NCBI GenBank assembly: GCA_964561215.1
Contig: CAZLOS010000003.1
Coordinates: 1 to 64,000 of the forward strand
Source: JAJFUV01 sp964561215
GTDB lineage: Bacteria > Acidobacteriota > Terriglobia > Bryobacterales > Bryobacteraceae
DNA length: 64,000 nucleotides
Direction of reading: 5' to 3'
Numbering within the stretch: the first letter of the stretch is position 1; each line of letters opens with the position of its first letter. The notes below the pieces were generated by a model. The model was given only the letters and a program-made list of their open reading frames with translations. It was not told the DNA's origin and did no database searches. This document shows positions 9,621 to 17,196 of this stretch, in pieces. The position numbers were made by a program, and so were the translations under genes.

Positions 9621-10406
9621 CTACCGGCCGGCGGGCAGGCCTAACCAGCGCACGGCGTTCTGTGAGCGGATCTTCTCCTTCACCGCGGCGCTTGCTTCAA
9701 GCATATCGAGCTTCGCCAGCGCGGGGCCGGGATACTGGAATGGCATCCCCGTGCCGAAAAGGATGCGGTCCTCGCCCAGGAGCGAAATCAGTTGGGAGAG
9801 TTCGTTACCAAATTCCACGCTGACGCGGGAGATGTCCACAGCGTAGTTGCCGGGTATATCCTTGCCACCGCGGCCCAAAGCCGAGTTCGCGATTCCACTG
9901 CCGTTCGCGACGATGAAGCGCGCCTTCGGACAAGCGCGGACCAGTCGTGCGACCTCGTCGAGATTGAGATCCGGAATATCGATCAGCCATCCCTGCTGGC
10001 GCGGGTCCTCCACGCGAACGGGAATCGAGATCACCATGCCTATGTCCGCGGCGGCGTTCACAAAGGCGCGGCAGCGTGGATCCGACAGCGTGTAGTTGTG
10101 CCACTTGGGGTACAACCGTACGCCTTTCATGCCGAACTGGTCGTGGCAAATCTTGAGGTCGTCCTGCCAGCCCGCGTACACGGGGCTGAGAACGGCAAAC
10201 GGAATCAGCCGGGAACGGTGCGCGGCGGCCTCCGCGGCCACTTCCTCGTTGCCCGCCTGCGGATTGCGGTACGTGATGGCGGCAGCGCTCGAGACCACGG
10301 CACGCTGGATGCCGAAGCGGTCCATGTATTGAACAAGTCCCGCGCCGGTATTGTGCCGCAGTTGCCGGTAGGCAAAATGTCCTAGATACGCGCTTACGTC
10401 GATCAT
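9621..10406 (-). CDS. Amidohydrolase-fold protein lacking all metal ligands
   Basis: A 261-residue TIM-barrel protein of the amidohydrolase-2 family. It aligns along its length with the gene immediately upstream (10406-11284). Its ligand positions are all substituted: IDVSAYLG replaces IDAHAHLS (HxH to SxY), VISIPVR replaces PILHHAGH, IVANGSG replaces ICAHIAG, and ILFGTGM replaces VLFGCDM (Asp to Gly). No metal-dependent hydrolysis is expected. It may be a regulatory or structural partner of the intact paralog. Start ATG and the upstream gene's TAA overlap by one base (TAATG), so translation is probably coupled. Its end is 13 bp from the convergent GH20 gene. Confidence 0.8.
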   Translation of the reverse strand: MIDVSAYLGHFAYRQLRHNTGAGLVQYMDRFGIQRAVVSSAAAITYRNPQAGNEEVAAEAAAHRSRLIPFAVLSPVYAGWQDDLKICHDQFGMKGVRLYPKWHNYTLSDPRCRAFVNAAADIGMVISIPVRVEDPRQQGWLIDIPDLNLDEVARLVRACPKARFIVANGSGIANSALGRGGKDIPGNYAVDISRVSVEFGNELSQLISLLGEDRILFGTGMPFQYPGPALAKLDMLEASAAVKEKIRSQNAVRWLGLPAGR

Positions 10407-11284
10407 TACACCCTCCGCCGCGCCAGAAGGCGCTGCATGTTGCCGCTCAGAATCTTGGCCCGGTCCGCATCGCTCAACACGGCGGAACGGATGCGCCCCA
10501 CGCTGGCCGTCATGGACATATCGCAGCCGAACAGGACGCGGTCGGCGCCCATGATCTTCACGGCCATCTCAACAGTGCCCTCGTCGATCACGCTGCCGCT
10601 GGTATCGATGCAGACGCTGGGCGCATTCCGCAACGATTTCGCGGTCCACTCCCAGTCGCCGCCGCCGGCGATGTGGGCGCAGATGATCATGGCTTCCGGG
10701 TAACGCTTGGCGAGTTCGGCGAAGGTGCCGCCGTCGCTGATGCGCGGCTGCGGGGGGATCAACGAATAGCAGTGTCCCGCGTGATGGAGGATGGGGACGC
10801 CCAACTGGATGACGCGCTCCACCAACGGCCACACCACCGGTTCCGTGGCCACGTAATCGTTGTAAAGCTTCACTCCGATGAAACCCATCTTCTCGACACA
10901 GCGGCTGACCTCATCGCACGCTTCCTTGATGTAACCGGGGTTGACATAGCAGTAACAGAGGATCCGTCCCGGATAACGCTTCGCGGCCTCCGCCGCCCAA
11001 TCGTTACACCGGCGGAACTCCTCCGGATCCGTAGGATGCCGAGGACTCAGCAGGGAGCAGCAAAGCTGGTCGATCCCCAACCGGTCCGCCGCGTCGATGA
11101 GCTGGCGGTCCTTTTCGAGATAACCGGGGCTGCCGTGATGGCTCAAGTGCGCGTGCGCGTCGATCACCTTGACCTTGCCGGCGCTGCCTGCGGCACCCGC
11201 GCGAGCCAAGCCCGCGGTGCCCGCAAGGCCCAGCCCGGCGCTGAAAGCACGCCGCGACATCAAACCGAAGCCCGATTCGTCCAT
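10406..11284 (-). CDS. Exported metal-dependent amidohydrolase
   Basis: A 292-residue amidohydrolase-2 family protein. The ATG at 11284 is preferred because GGGAGG lies just upstream and it opens a twin-arginine-like signal (MSRRAF followed by a hydrophobic stretch), pointing to folded export. Metal ligands are intact: the HxH pair in IDAHAHLS, His in HHAGH, His in CAHIAGGG and Asp in LFGCDMS. Members hydrolyse or decarboxylate small cyclic or aromatic acids and lactones; the substrate cannot be named here. It is first in a two-gene operon with the metal-free homolog at 9621-10406. The 245 bp upstream (11285-11529) separate it from the divergent antiporter gene and show no other gene. Confidence 0.8.
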   Translation of the reverse strand: MDESGFGLMSRRAFSAGLGLAGTAGLARAGAAGSAGKVKVIDAHAHLSHHGSPGYLEKDRQLIDAADRLGIDQLCCSLLSPRHPTDPEEFRRCNDWAAEAAKRYPGRILCYCYVNPGYIKEACDEVSRCVEKMGFIGVKLYNDYVATEPVVWPLVERVIQLGVPILHHAGHCYSLIPPQPRISDGGTFAELAKRYPEAMIICAHIAGGGDWEWTAKSLRNAPSVCIDTSGSVIDEGTVEMAVKIMGADRVLFGCDMSMTASVGRIRSAVLSDADRAKILSGNMQRLLARRRV

Positions 11285-11529
11285 GCGAATTCCTCCCTGG
11301 CACAGCGGACGGACTGGTGTACCCAAACTCCCATGGCGATGCGCGGTTGTCGAAGCACGCCGCCCTTTCCGCGAGCCTTGCTGTAAAGTATCGCCGCCAT
11401 GGGGTTGGAGTCAAACCGGACCATGCAGGTTTTTTTCAAAGTGCAATCAAATGGAATGCGCCGCTGCATGTCGACGCTTTGCTCTTCATGGCTCTGAGAG
11501 GATGCGGCGTTGTAGCATCAGAATTGGAG

Positions 11530-12756
11530 ATGTATCCCAGCATAGTTTTCATCCCTTCCTTCCTGTTGGCCCCGGGCGAAGAGCCGGCGGGCTTGCTTCT
11601 TCAGATGCTCATCGTATTCACGTCGGCGAAAATCCTGGCCGAAGTGGCCGAGCAACTGAAGCAGCCCTCCGTAGTCGGTCAGTTGATGGCCGGCATTCTG
11701 ATCGGCCCGAGCGTGCTGGGATGGGTGCAACCCACTGAATTCCTGGCTGTGCTTTCCGAACTCGGCGTCATGTTCCTGTTGTTCCACGTCGGTCTGGAAC
11801 TACGCGGCTTTCAACTCACCAGAATCGGACTCGAGGCGCTGCTACCCGCCACCCTGGGCGTGATTTTGCCTTTCATGGGCGGCATTGCCGTCATGATGGC
11901 GATCGGGCACCCGACAGTCGAAGCCATCTTCGTGGGCGCGGCGCTGGTGGCCACCAGTGTGGGGATCACGGCGCATGTCCTGGCCTCGAAAGGGCTGCTC
12001 GAAGAAAGAGCCAGCAAGGTGATCCTGGCGGCGGCGGTCATCGACGATGTACTCGGGCTGCTTGTGCTCGCCGTGGTGAGCGGCCTCGCCAAGGGCCGCA
12101 TCAATTTCGTCGAACTAGGTCTCACCACGGGGTTGGCCGTCGGCTTCACGGTCCTGGTCGCAACCTGGGGAAAGAAGGCCATGGCGCGGATCGTGCCCCG
12201 CGTGGAACAACGCACGCTGTCGGTCGACGGCGAATTCACGCTGTCGATCATCCTGCTGTTCGGCCTCTCGCTGCTCGCCATACACGCCGGTGTGGCCGCC
12301 ATCATCGGCGCATTTCTGGCCGGTATGGCGCTGGCCGGCAACGTGGGAGATCGCGTACACCAGATGACCAGCGGAGTCACGGAATTCCTGGTGCCGTTCT
12401 TCCTGGTGGGCATCGGCCTGCACCTGGACTTGTCGGTCTTCCGGCACGGGGGCACGGTCCTGCTCGCCGCGATCATCCTGGTCGTCGCGTGCGTAACGAA
12501 GTTCCTCGGCTGCGGCCTGGGCTCACTGCACCTGGGATGGGCCGACGCCACGCGCATAGGAGCCGGCATGATACCCCGCGGAGAGGTGGGCATGGTGGTA
12601 GCTCAAATAGGCCTTGGGCTGCGCATCATCCCGCAAGACGTGTACGGCACGGTCGTGTTCATGTCGATCGCCACGACGATCCTTGCTCCACCGCTCGTGA
12701 CACTCAGCTATCGTAGTCTGATGCGGCGTGAACCCGCCGGTACAGTTTCCGAATGA
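11530..12756 (+). CDS. Kef-type cation:proton antiporter (CPA2)
   Basis: A 408-residue integral membrane protein with about 12 hydrophobic segments and the conserved pattern of CPA2 exchangers: QPSVVGQLMAGILIGP near the N-terminus, LFHVGLEL, AAVIDDVLGLL with the ion-binding Asp-Asp, and FLVGIGLHLDL. It exchanges Na+ or K+ for protons across the inner membrane. The cytoplasmic TrkA-N domain of full KefB/C is absent. Start is uncertain: the ATG at 11530 gives the usual short N-terminus but has GGAG directly abutting it; an ATG at 11488 is also in frame. It overlaps the next gene by four bases (ATGA). Confidence 0.8.
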   Translation: MYPSIVFIPSFLLAPGEEPAGLLLQMLIVFTSAKILAEVAEQLKQPSVVGQLMAGILIGPSVLGWVQPTEFLAVLSELGVMFLLFHVGLELRGFQLTRIGLEALLPATLGVILPFMGGIAVMMAIGHPTVEAIFVGAALVATSVGITAHVLASKGLLEERASKVILAAAVIDDVLGLLVLAVVSGLAKGRINFVELGLTTGLAVGFTVLVATWGKKAMARIVPRVEQRTLSVDGEFTLSIILLFGLSLLAIHAGVAAIIGAFLAGMALAGNVGDRVHQMTSGVTEFLVPFFLVGIGLHLDLSVFRHGGTVLLAAIILVVACVTKFLGCGLGSLHLGWADATRIGAGMIPRGEVGMVVAQIGLGLRIIPQDVYGTVVFMSIATTILAPPLVTLSYRSLMRREPAGTVSE

Positions 12757-13808
12757 CAACTTCTCAACGAATCGCCATAGCCGCACTCTGCGCCGCCGCG
12801 GCTTGGTGTCAACAGTCCTCGCCGGCGCTCGTCTTCAGCGGCCGCATACACGGACGGGGCGGCACGCTCTACCGGCAGTTGTGGCGCCTGACCGGCCCGG
12901 GCGACCGGCGCGTACAGCTTTCCCGCTCCACGCGCCAACACGACCTGCCGGCGTGCGGAACCGATGGGCGCACCTTGCTGTTCCTCGCCGGCGGCGATCA
13001 GCATGCGCACGAGCTTTGGACCTTCGACACGAATACCCGTGCGGAACGGATGCTGCTGAAGACGGACGAGGACCAACCCATTTCGCGCGTACTCGGCTGG
13101 TCGCGAGGCGGCCGTGAAATCGTGCTTGCACTCGATACCGAAGGAGGTCATCACCTGGCCAAGCTCCTGTTGCCGGAGAACACGCTGGTGGGCTTGCCGC
13201 GCGCAGAAAACCCGGCGCTGTCGCCCGATGGAACGCGGATCGCATACGACACGTCGTATCTGGGCGGTGGAAGCCTGGCGCAATCGCAACTGCTGGTGGT
13301 GGACCTGGACGGCAAACCGGTTGCGCACCTGGGCCGGGGCGCAAGACCGGCCTGGTCGCCGGATTCCGAGAAGTTGGTTGCGCTAGTGGCGAACGGGACG
13401 GACCTGCAAGTCGTGGAGGTGCGCTCGCGCACAATCCAGCGCACAATCGCTCTGCCGTCGAAGTCGGACCGGTGGACGTCGCCCGGCGCCCTGGTCTGGT
13501 CGCCGGACGGGAAGTGGATTCTGGCGTCTTCCCCGGGTGAAGGCGCGGAGGAGTACTGGTTGCTGAACATGGAAACCCGCGTGTGGACTTACCTGGACCG
13601 TGGGCGTGGCGCGCACTGGTCGCCAGATGGCGCGCGATTGGCATATGCAGCACCCTGGCGGACGGTGAAGGTGGACCGAAAGGAGGTTCCCGTTTCCACT
13701 CTCAGGATGGCCGAAGCGCCGGATTTCCGGGTGCGGGATTTGGCGTCAGCGCCGGCCGCTATCGATTCTCCGGCATGGTGCGCGGTGGGTCCTCGGCCGC
13801 CAAGATAG
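12753..13808 (+). CDS. Secreted TolB-like beta-propeller protein
   Basis: A 351-residue protein with a signal peptide (MTTSQRIAIAALCAAAAWCQ) followed by repeated WD40-like PD40 blades seen as LSPDGTRIAYD, AWSPDSEKL, VWSPDGKWIL and HWSPDGARLAY. The blades suggest a six- to seven-bladed propeller in the periplasm or at the cell surface, a scaffold for binding rather than catalysis. No peptidase domain is attached, unlike DPP4-type proteins with similar blades. Its ATG overlaps the antiporter stop (ATGA), so the two are translationally coupled. Partner unknown. Confidence 0.75.
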   Translation: MTTSQRIAIAALCAAAAWCQQSSPALVFSGRIHGRGGTLYRQLWRLTGPGDRRVQLSRSTRQHDLPACGTDGRTLLFLAGGDQHAHELWTFDTNTRAERMLLKTDEDQPISRVLGWSRGGREIVLALDTEGGHHLAKLLLPENTLVGLPRAENPALSPDGTRIAYDTSYLGGGSLAQSQLLVVDLDGKPVAHLGRGARPAWSPDSEKLVALVANGTDLQVVEVRSRTIQRTIALPSKSDRWTSPGALVWSPDGKWILASSPGEGAEEYWLLNMETRVWTYLDRGRGAHWSPDGARLAYAAPWRTVKVDRKEVPVSTLRMAEAPDFRVRDLASAPAAIDSPAWCAVGPRPPR

Positions 13809-13886
13809 AATCCTATGGAGAGGCCCTTTCTTTCCGCGTGAAAGTTTCGTATATATATATCTGCGGCGTGGCAAGGAGGAGAGCAG

Positions 13887-14102
13887 ATGGTTAAGTGCCC
13901 GATGTGCGATGGCCCCATCGATGTCGAAGAAGACGAACTCGACGAAGGCGACATCCTCACCTGCGAGGAGTGTGGAGCAGAGATACAGGTGGCTGGGGTG
14001 AATCCCCTTGAACTCGAAGCTGCCGACGAAGAGGATCTGGAAGATGAGGAAGGCGACCTCGAAGAGGAGGATGAGGACGAAGACGAGGAGGAGTGGCGTT
14101 AG
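13887..14102 (+). CDS. LysW-like zinc-ribbon protein with long acidic tail
   Basis: A 71-residue protein. The first ~45 residues match LysW, the amino-group carrier of alpha-aminoadipate lysine/arginine synthesis: VKCPMC, TCEECGAE, and NPLELE. The four Cys probably bind zinc. LysW ends in EDWGE, whose last Glu is the attachment point; here the tail is a run of Asp/Glu ending EEEWR, so no terminal Glu is available. No LysX/LysZ homolog lies in the window, and lysA nearby belongs to the diaminopimelate route. A carrier role is therefore doubtful. A strong GGAGGAG lies 6 bp before the ATG, and an (AT)5 run lies at 13851-13860. Confidence 0.75.
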   Translation: MVKCPMCDGPIDVEEDELDEGDILTCEECGAEIQVAGVNPLELEAADEEDLEDEEGDLEEEDEDEDEEEWR

Positions 14103-14490
14103 CGTCGGGCTTGCCCGTGTTCTTATCCGGGTCTGCGTCCTGCTGGGCGTGGCCGCAATAGCGGTGTTTCCGGCCGCCGCCGGGAAACGGGACAAACAGG
14201 AGCCATTCGCATTGATCGCGGGAACGGTGTTTCGCGATACGGGCTTTGCGCTGCCGGGCGCCGAGGTGTCGCTCAAGCCCACGCCCGAGGGGCCATCCGC
14301 CGTCAAAGTCAAGAACGCAAAGATGGTGTCCACGCCTCGCGGCGAGTTCGTGTTTCGGGTCCCTGCCGCGCCCATGCGATATACTGTGAGTGTCAAAGCC
14401 AGGGGCTTCCGCGAGCAAACAAAGCCCGTTTCCATAACGGGGGATGAGCGCGTGGACGTCTTTTTCCGGCTGGAAGCGGAATCGAAATAG
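14071..14490 (+). CDS. Small secreted carboxypeptidase-regulatory-like protein
   Basis: About 139 residues. If translation starts at the ATG at 14071, the protein begins with basic residues (MRTKTRRSG) and a clean hydrophobic signal ending FPAAAG, then a single beta-sandwich domain (LIAGTVFRDTGFALPGAEV to VDVFFRLE) of the carboxypeptidase-regulatory-like type. This start lies inside the preceding gene in another frame, a 32-bp overlap; GAGGAGG abuts the ATG without spacing, so the start is uncertain. Codons for the upstream acidic tail become basic in this frame. The next gene encodes a similar one-domain protein. Role unknown; probably periplasmic or surface binding. Confidence 0.65.
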   Translation: MRTKTRRSGVSVGLARVLIRVCVLLGVAAIAVFPAAAGKRDKQEPFALIAGTVFRDTGFALPGAEVSLKPTPEGPSAVKVKNAKMVSTPRGEFVFRVPAAPMRYTVSVKARGFREQTKPVSITGDERVDVFFRLEAESK

Positions 14491-14494
14491 TAGC

Positions 14495-14869
14495 ATGAAA
14501 ATCGTTCAGTTCATAGCCTTCTCACTCATGCTGGTGGCTCTGACTGCGCTGCCGGCGTCCTCTCAATGGAAGAGGGACAAAGACAAGGAGGATCCCAATA
14601 CGCGCTCCCTGCAGGGATTCGTCCTGGACGAGCAGGAGAAGCCGGCCAAGACCGCCATCGTGCAACTGAAGAACACTAAGACCCTCCAGGTTCGCTCTTA
14701 TATCACGCAGGAGGATGGGCGCTACCAATTTCACGGCTTAAGCACCAACACCGACTACGAGTTGCGGGCAGAGCGAGGCGACCTGGCCAGTGCGGTCCGG
14801 CACCTCAGCGTATTCGATGCCCGGCCCAAGCCGGTCATCAACCTGAAGCTCGAGCCCAAGAAGAAGTAG
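14495..14869 (+). CDS. Small secreted carboxypeptidase-regulatory-like protein
   Basis: A 124-residue protein. MKIVQFIAFSLMLVALTALP begins a signal peptide, cleaved near SSQ. A single beta-sandwich follows with SLQGFVLDEQEKPAKTAIV, DGRYQFHGLS and a C-terminal LKLEPKKK. This fold is a transthyretin-like domain usually found at the N-terminus of acidobacterial receptors; standing alone it may bind a cell-surface polymer (inference). It starts 4 bp after the stop of the related gene upstream, suggesting a duplicated pair in one operon. Confidence 0.75.
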   Translation: MKIVQFIAFSLMLVALTALPASSQWKRDKDKEDPNTRSLQGFVLDEQEKPAKTAIVQLKNTKTLQVRSYITQEDGRYQFHGLSTNTDYELRAERGDLASAVRHLSVFDARPKPVINLKLEPKKK

Positions 14870-14902
14870 CGCCGTCTTTGGCCCGCTCTATTGGGAGGGG
14901 AC

Positions 14903-15475
14903 ATGAGACGAGTATGGAACCTGGCGGTTGGTTTGGGTTTGGCGGCCACGGCATGGGCTCAGAGCGGAATCGTTGGCGCCAAGCCTGGTGAGTTCATGCT
15001 GCAGGATCTGAAGGGCTCCAGCGTTTCCGCTTCGGCGTTGAGCGGCAATGTCACCGCGCTCATCTTCATAGCCACCAGATGCCCGGTGTCGAACGCTTAC
15101 AACGAGCGCATGAGCGCGCTCTATCGCGATTACGAGCCCAAGGGCGTGAAGTTCATCCTCGTGAATTCCAACTACAATGAGCCGGCGGCCGAAGTCGGCG
15201 AACACAGGAAGAGCAATGCGTTCCCGTTCGCTGTTTATAAGGATGCCGGCAACGTGGTGGCGGACCTGTTCCACGCGAACGCGACGCCGGAAGCCTTCGT
15301 GCTCGACTCGAGCGGCACGGTGCGCTATCACGGCTATGTCGACGACTCGCAGAACCCAGGACGCGTCACCAGGCAGGGGTTGCGACTGGCCTTGGACGCC
15401 TTGCTGGGAGGGAGAAGCGTCAATCCGGCGGAGACCAAGGCGTTTGGATGTTCCATTAAACGGATAAAACGATGA
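14903..15475 (+). CDS. Exported redoxin (AhpC/TSA-type thioredoxin fold)
   Basis: A 190-residue thioredoxin-fold protein with a signal peptide ending AWAQ. The active-site region IATRCPVSNAYNERM has a single Cys (Cys60) in place of the CxxC of disulfide oxidoreductases, typical of redoxin-domain proteins; a second Cys lies near the C-terminus (about residue 183). It may reduce peroxide or act on partner thiols in the periplasm. Start chosen at 14903 after GGGAGGGG. It overlaps the next gene by ATGA, so it is translated with the TlpA-like protein, which could reduce it (inference). Confidence 0.8.
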   Translation: MRRVWNLAVGLGLAATAWAQSGIVGAKPGEFMLQDLKGSSVSASALSGNVTALIFIATRCPVSNAYNERMSALYRDYEPKGVKFILVNSNYNEPAAEVGEHRKSNAFPFAVYKDAGNVVADLFHANATPEAFVLDSSGTVRYHGYVDDSQNPGRVTRQGLRLALDALLGGRSVNPAETKAFGCSIKRIKR

Positions 15476-15954
15476 TCTTGAATGTGCGGTTTCTTGTTGC
15501 GGCGGCGTTGCTGGCCGCGCCGTTGTGCGCTCAACCGGCGCTCCAGCCGATGAATGAGACGGGCTACCAGGGATTGCTGGCGGCGAACAAAGGGAAGGTT
15601 GTGCTCGTGAACTTCTGGGCCACATGGTGCCAGCCCTGCCGGGCCGAGATGCCGCAACTCGTGAAGATGGAGGCATCGCTGCGCGCGCGAGGATTCAAGC
15701 TCGTCACCGTGTCCGCCGACGAACCGGAGCAGGAAGCCTTTGCCCGCAAGTTTCTCGCCCAGACGAAGGTGCCGGGGCCGTGGTATGTGAAGAGGCCCAA
15801 GAGCGACAGCGCCTTTATCGAAGCTGTCGACCGCCGTTGGAGCGGCGCGCTGCCGGCGTCGTATCTGTACGACCGCACGGGGCGCAAGCGGCAGATGTTC
15901 GTCGGAGAAACCGCCATGGCGACCATCGAGGCAGCCATCCGCAAGCTGCTTTAG
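15472..15954 (+). CDS. TlpA/ResA-like thiol-disulfide oxidoreductase
   Basis: A 160-residue periplasmic thioredoxin-like protein with a signal peptide (ends LCAQ). The active site is WCQPC (Cys53, Cys56) in the context VNFWATWCQPCRAEMPQL, as in TlpA/ResA proteins that keep exported cysteines reduced, for example in cytochrome c maturation. The cis-Pro region is seen as ALPASYLYDRTG. It is the last gene of the plus-strand run beginning with the antiporter and ends exactly where the convergent lysA gene ends: its TAG at 15952-15954 abuts the lysA stop. Confidence 0.85.
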   Translation: MILNVRFLVAAALLAAPLCAQPALQPMNETGYQGLLAANKGKVVLVNFWATWCQPCRAEMPQLVKMEASLRARGFKLVTVSADEPEQEAFARKFLAQTKVPGPWYVKRPKSDSAFIEAVDRRWSGALPASYLYDRTGRKRQMFVGETAMATIEAAIRKLL

Positions 15955-17196
15955 CTACTCGCCGCGGATCAGGTCGTCGTAACTTTCGCGGGCGCGAATG
16001 ACGCTGTACTTATCGCCGTCGATCAGCACTTCGACCGGGCGCGGGCGCGCGTTGTAGTTTGAAGCCTGCGCGAATCCGTAAGCTCCCGCCGTACAAACGG
16101 CCAGCAGATCGCCGGGCAGCACATTGTCGATCTCGCGGCCGCGCGCGAGGAAATCGCCCGTCTCGCACACCGGCCCCACCACATCGGCGCGGATGACGCC
16201 GCGGTGAGCGCGCCGGAGCGGCAGGATTCCGTGATATGCGCCGTAAAGCGCGGGCCGGATCAGGTCCGTCATGGAAGCGTCGACAATGACGAATTCTTTC
16301 TTGCCGTTGCGCTTGCGATAGAGCACCCTCGTGAGCAACATGCCCGCCTCCGCCACCAGCGAGCGGCCGGGCTCCAGCAGGACGCGCAGGCCGCTGCTTT
16401 CCACGCGCGTGCAAAGCGCCGCCACGAATTCCGCGATCGAAGGCGAGGACTCGCCCGGCCGGTACGGCACTCCCACGCCGCCGCCGAGATCCAGATGCCG
16501 GATGTCGAAGCCCTTCTCCCGCAGACGTTGAGCCAGCGCCACCAGGCGGCCGGCGGCTTCGAGCATCGGCGCCGGATCCAGGATCTGCGACCCGATGTGG
16601 CAGCTTACCCCTTCCAGTGTTAAGTGCTTGAGCGCCCGGGCGCGCTGATAGACCGCCTCCACCTCGGCGATGTCGATGCCGAACTTGTGCTCGCGCAGGC
16701 CCGTGGAGATGTAGGGATGCGTCGCGGCATCGACGTCAGGGTTTACGCGCACAGCCACACGCGCCGTCACGCCTCGCCGTTCGGCCAGCGTGTCGATCAG
16801 CGCCAGCTCGCCTTCGGACTCGCAGTTGAAACCGTAGATCCCCTGATCGAGCGCGTAGGCGATCTCATCGGCGGTCTTGCCGACCCCGGAGAACACAACG
16901 CTCGACGCTTTTCCGCCGGCCTTCAGCACACGGAACAGCTCACCGCCGGAAACGATGTCGAACCCGGCGCCCTTTTCCGCAAGCAGCCTCAACAAACTCA
17001 GGTTGCCGTTCGCCTTCACGGCGTAACAGATCGCGTGCGGCGTGCTGCCAAAGGCTTCCTGGTAAGCGCGCAGACGGCGCACAATGGCACTTTTCGAGTA
17101 AACGTAACAGGGCGTCCCCTCGCGCGAGGCCACGTCCGCCAGCGCGACTTGCTCGCAATAGAGCGTGTCTTGTTCGTAACGGTAGGCAGAATCCAT
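15955..17196 (-). CDS. lysA: Diaminopimelate decarboxylase
   Basis: A 413-residue PLP enzyme of the alanine racemase-like fold that makes L-lysine from meso-diaminopimelate. Signatures are YAVKANGN (PLP-binding Lys61), the GGG loop in LDLGGGVGVPY, and the second-domain active site CETGDFLARGRE with EPGRSLVAEAG. Length is normal. The ATG at 17196 overlaps the upstream stop by one base (TGATG); a GTG one codon earlier is also possible. It is last in a minus-strand run rpiB, deoC, PP2C phosphatase, lysA; the functional link to those genes is not obvious. Confidence 0.93.
   Translation of the reverse strand: MDSAYRYEQDTLYCEQVALADVASREGTPCYVYSKSAIVRRLRAYQEAFGSTPHAICYAVKANGNLSLLRLLAEKGAGFDIVSGGELFRVLKAGGKASSVVFSGVGKTADEIAYALDQGIYGFNCESEGELALIDTLAERRGVTARVAVRVNPDVDAATHPYISTGLREHKFGIDIAEVEAVYQRARALKHLTLEGVSCHIGSQILDPAPMLEAAGRLVALAQRLREKGFDIRHLDLGGGVGVPYRPGESSPSIAEFVAALCTRVESSGLRVLLEPGRSLVAEAGMLLTRVLYRKRNGKKEFVIVDASMTDLIRPALYGAYHGILPLRRAHRGVIRADVVGPVCETGDFLARGREIDNVLPGDLLAVCTAGAYGFAQASNYNARPRPVEVLIDGDKYSVIRARESYDDLIRGE

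Noticed and set aside
13887..14102. True lysine-pathway LysW
   Set aside because: The C-terminal Glu and EDWGE motif are missing, no LysX or LysZ homolog is present, and lysA indicates the diaminopimelate route.
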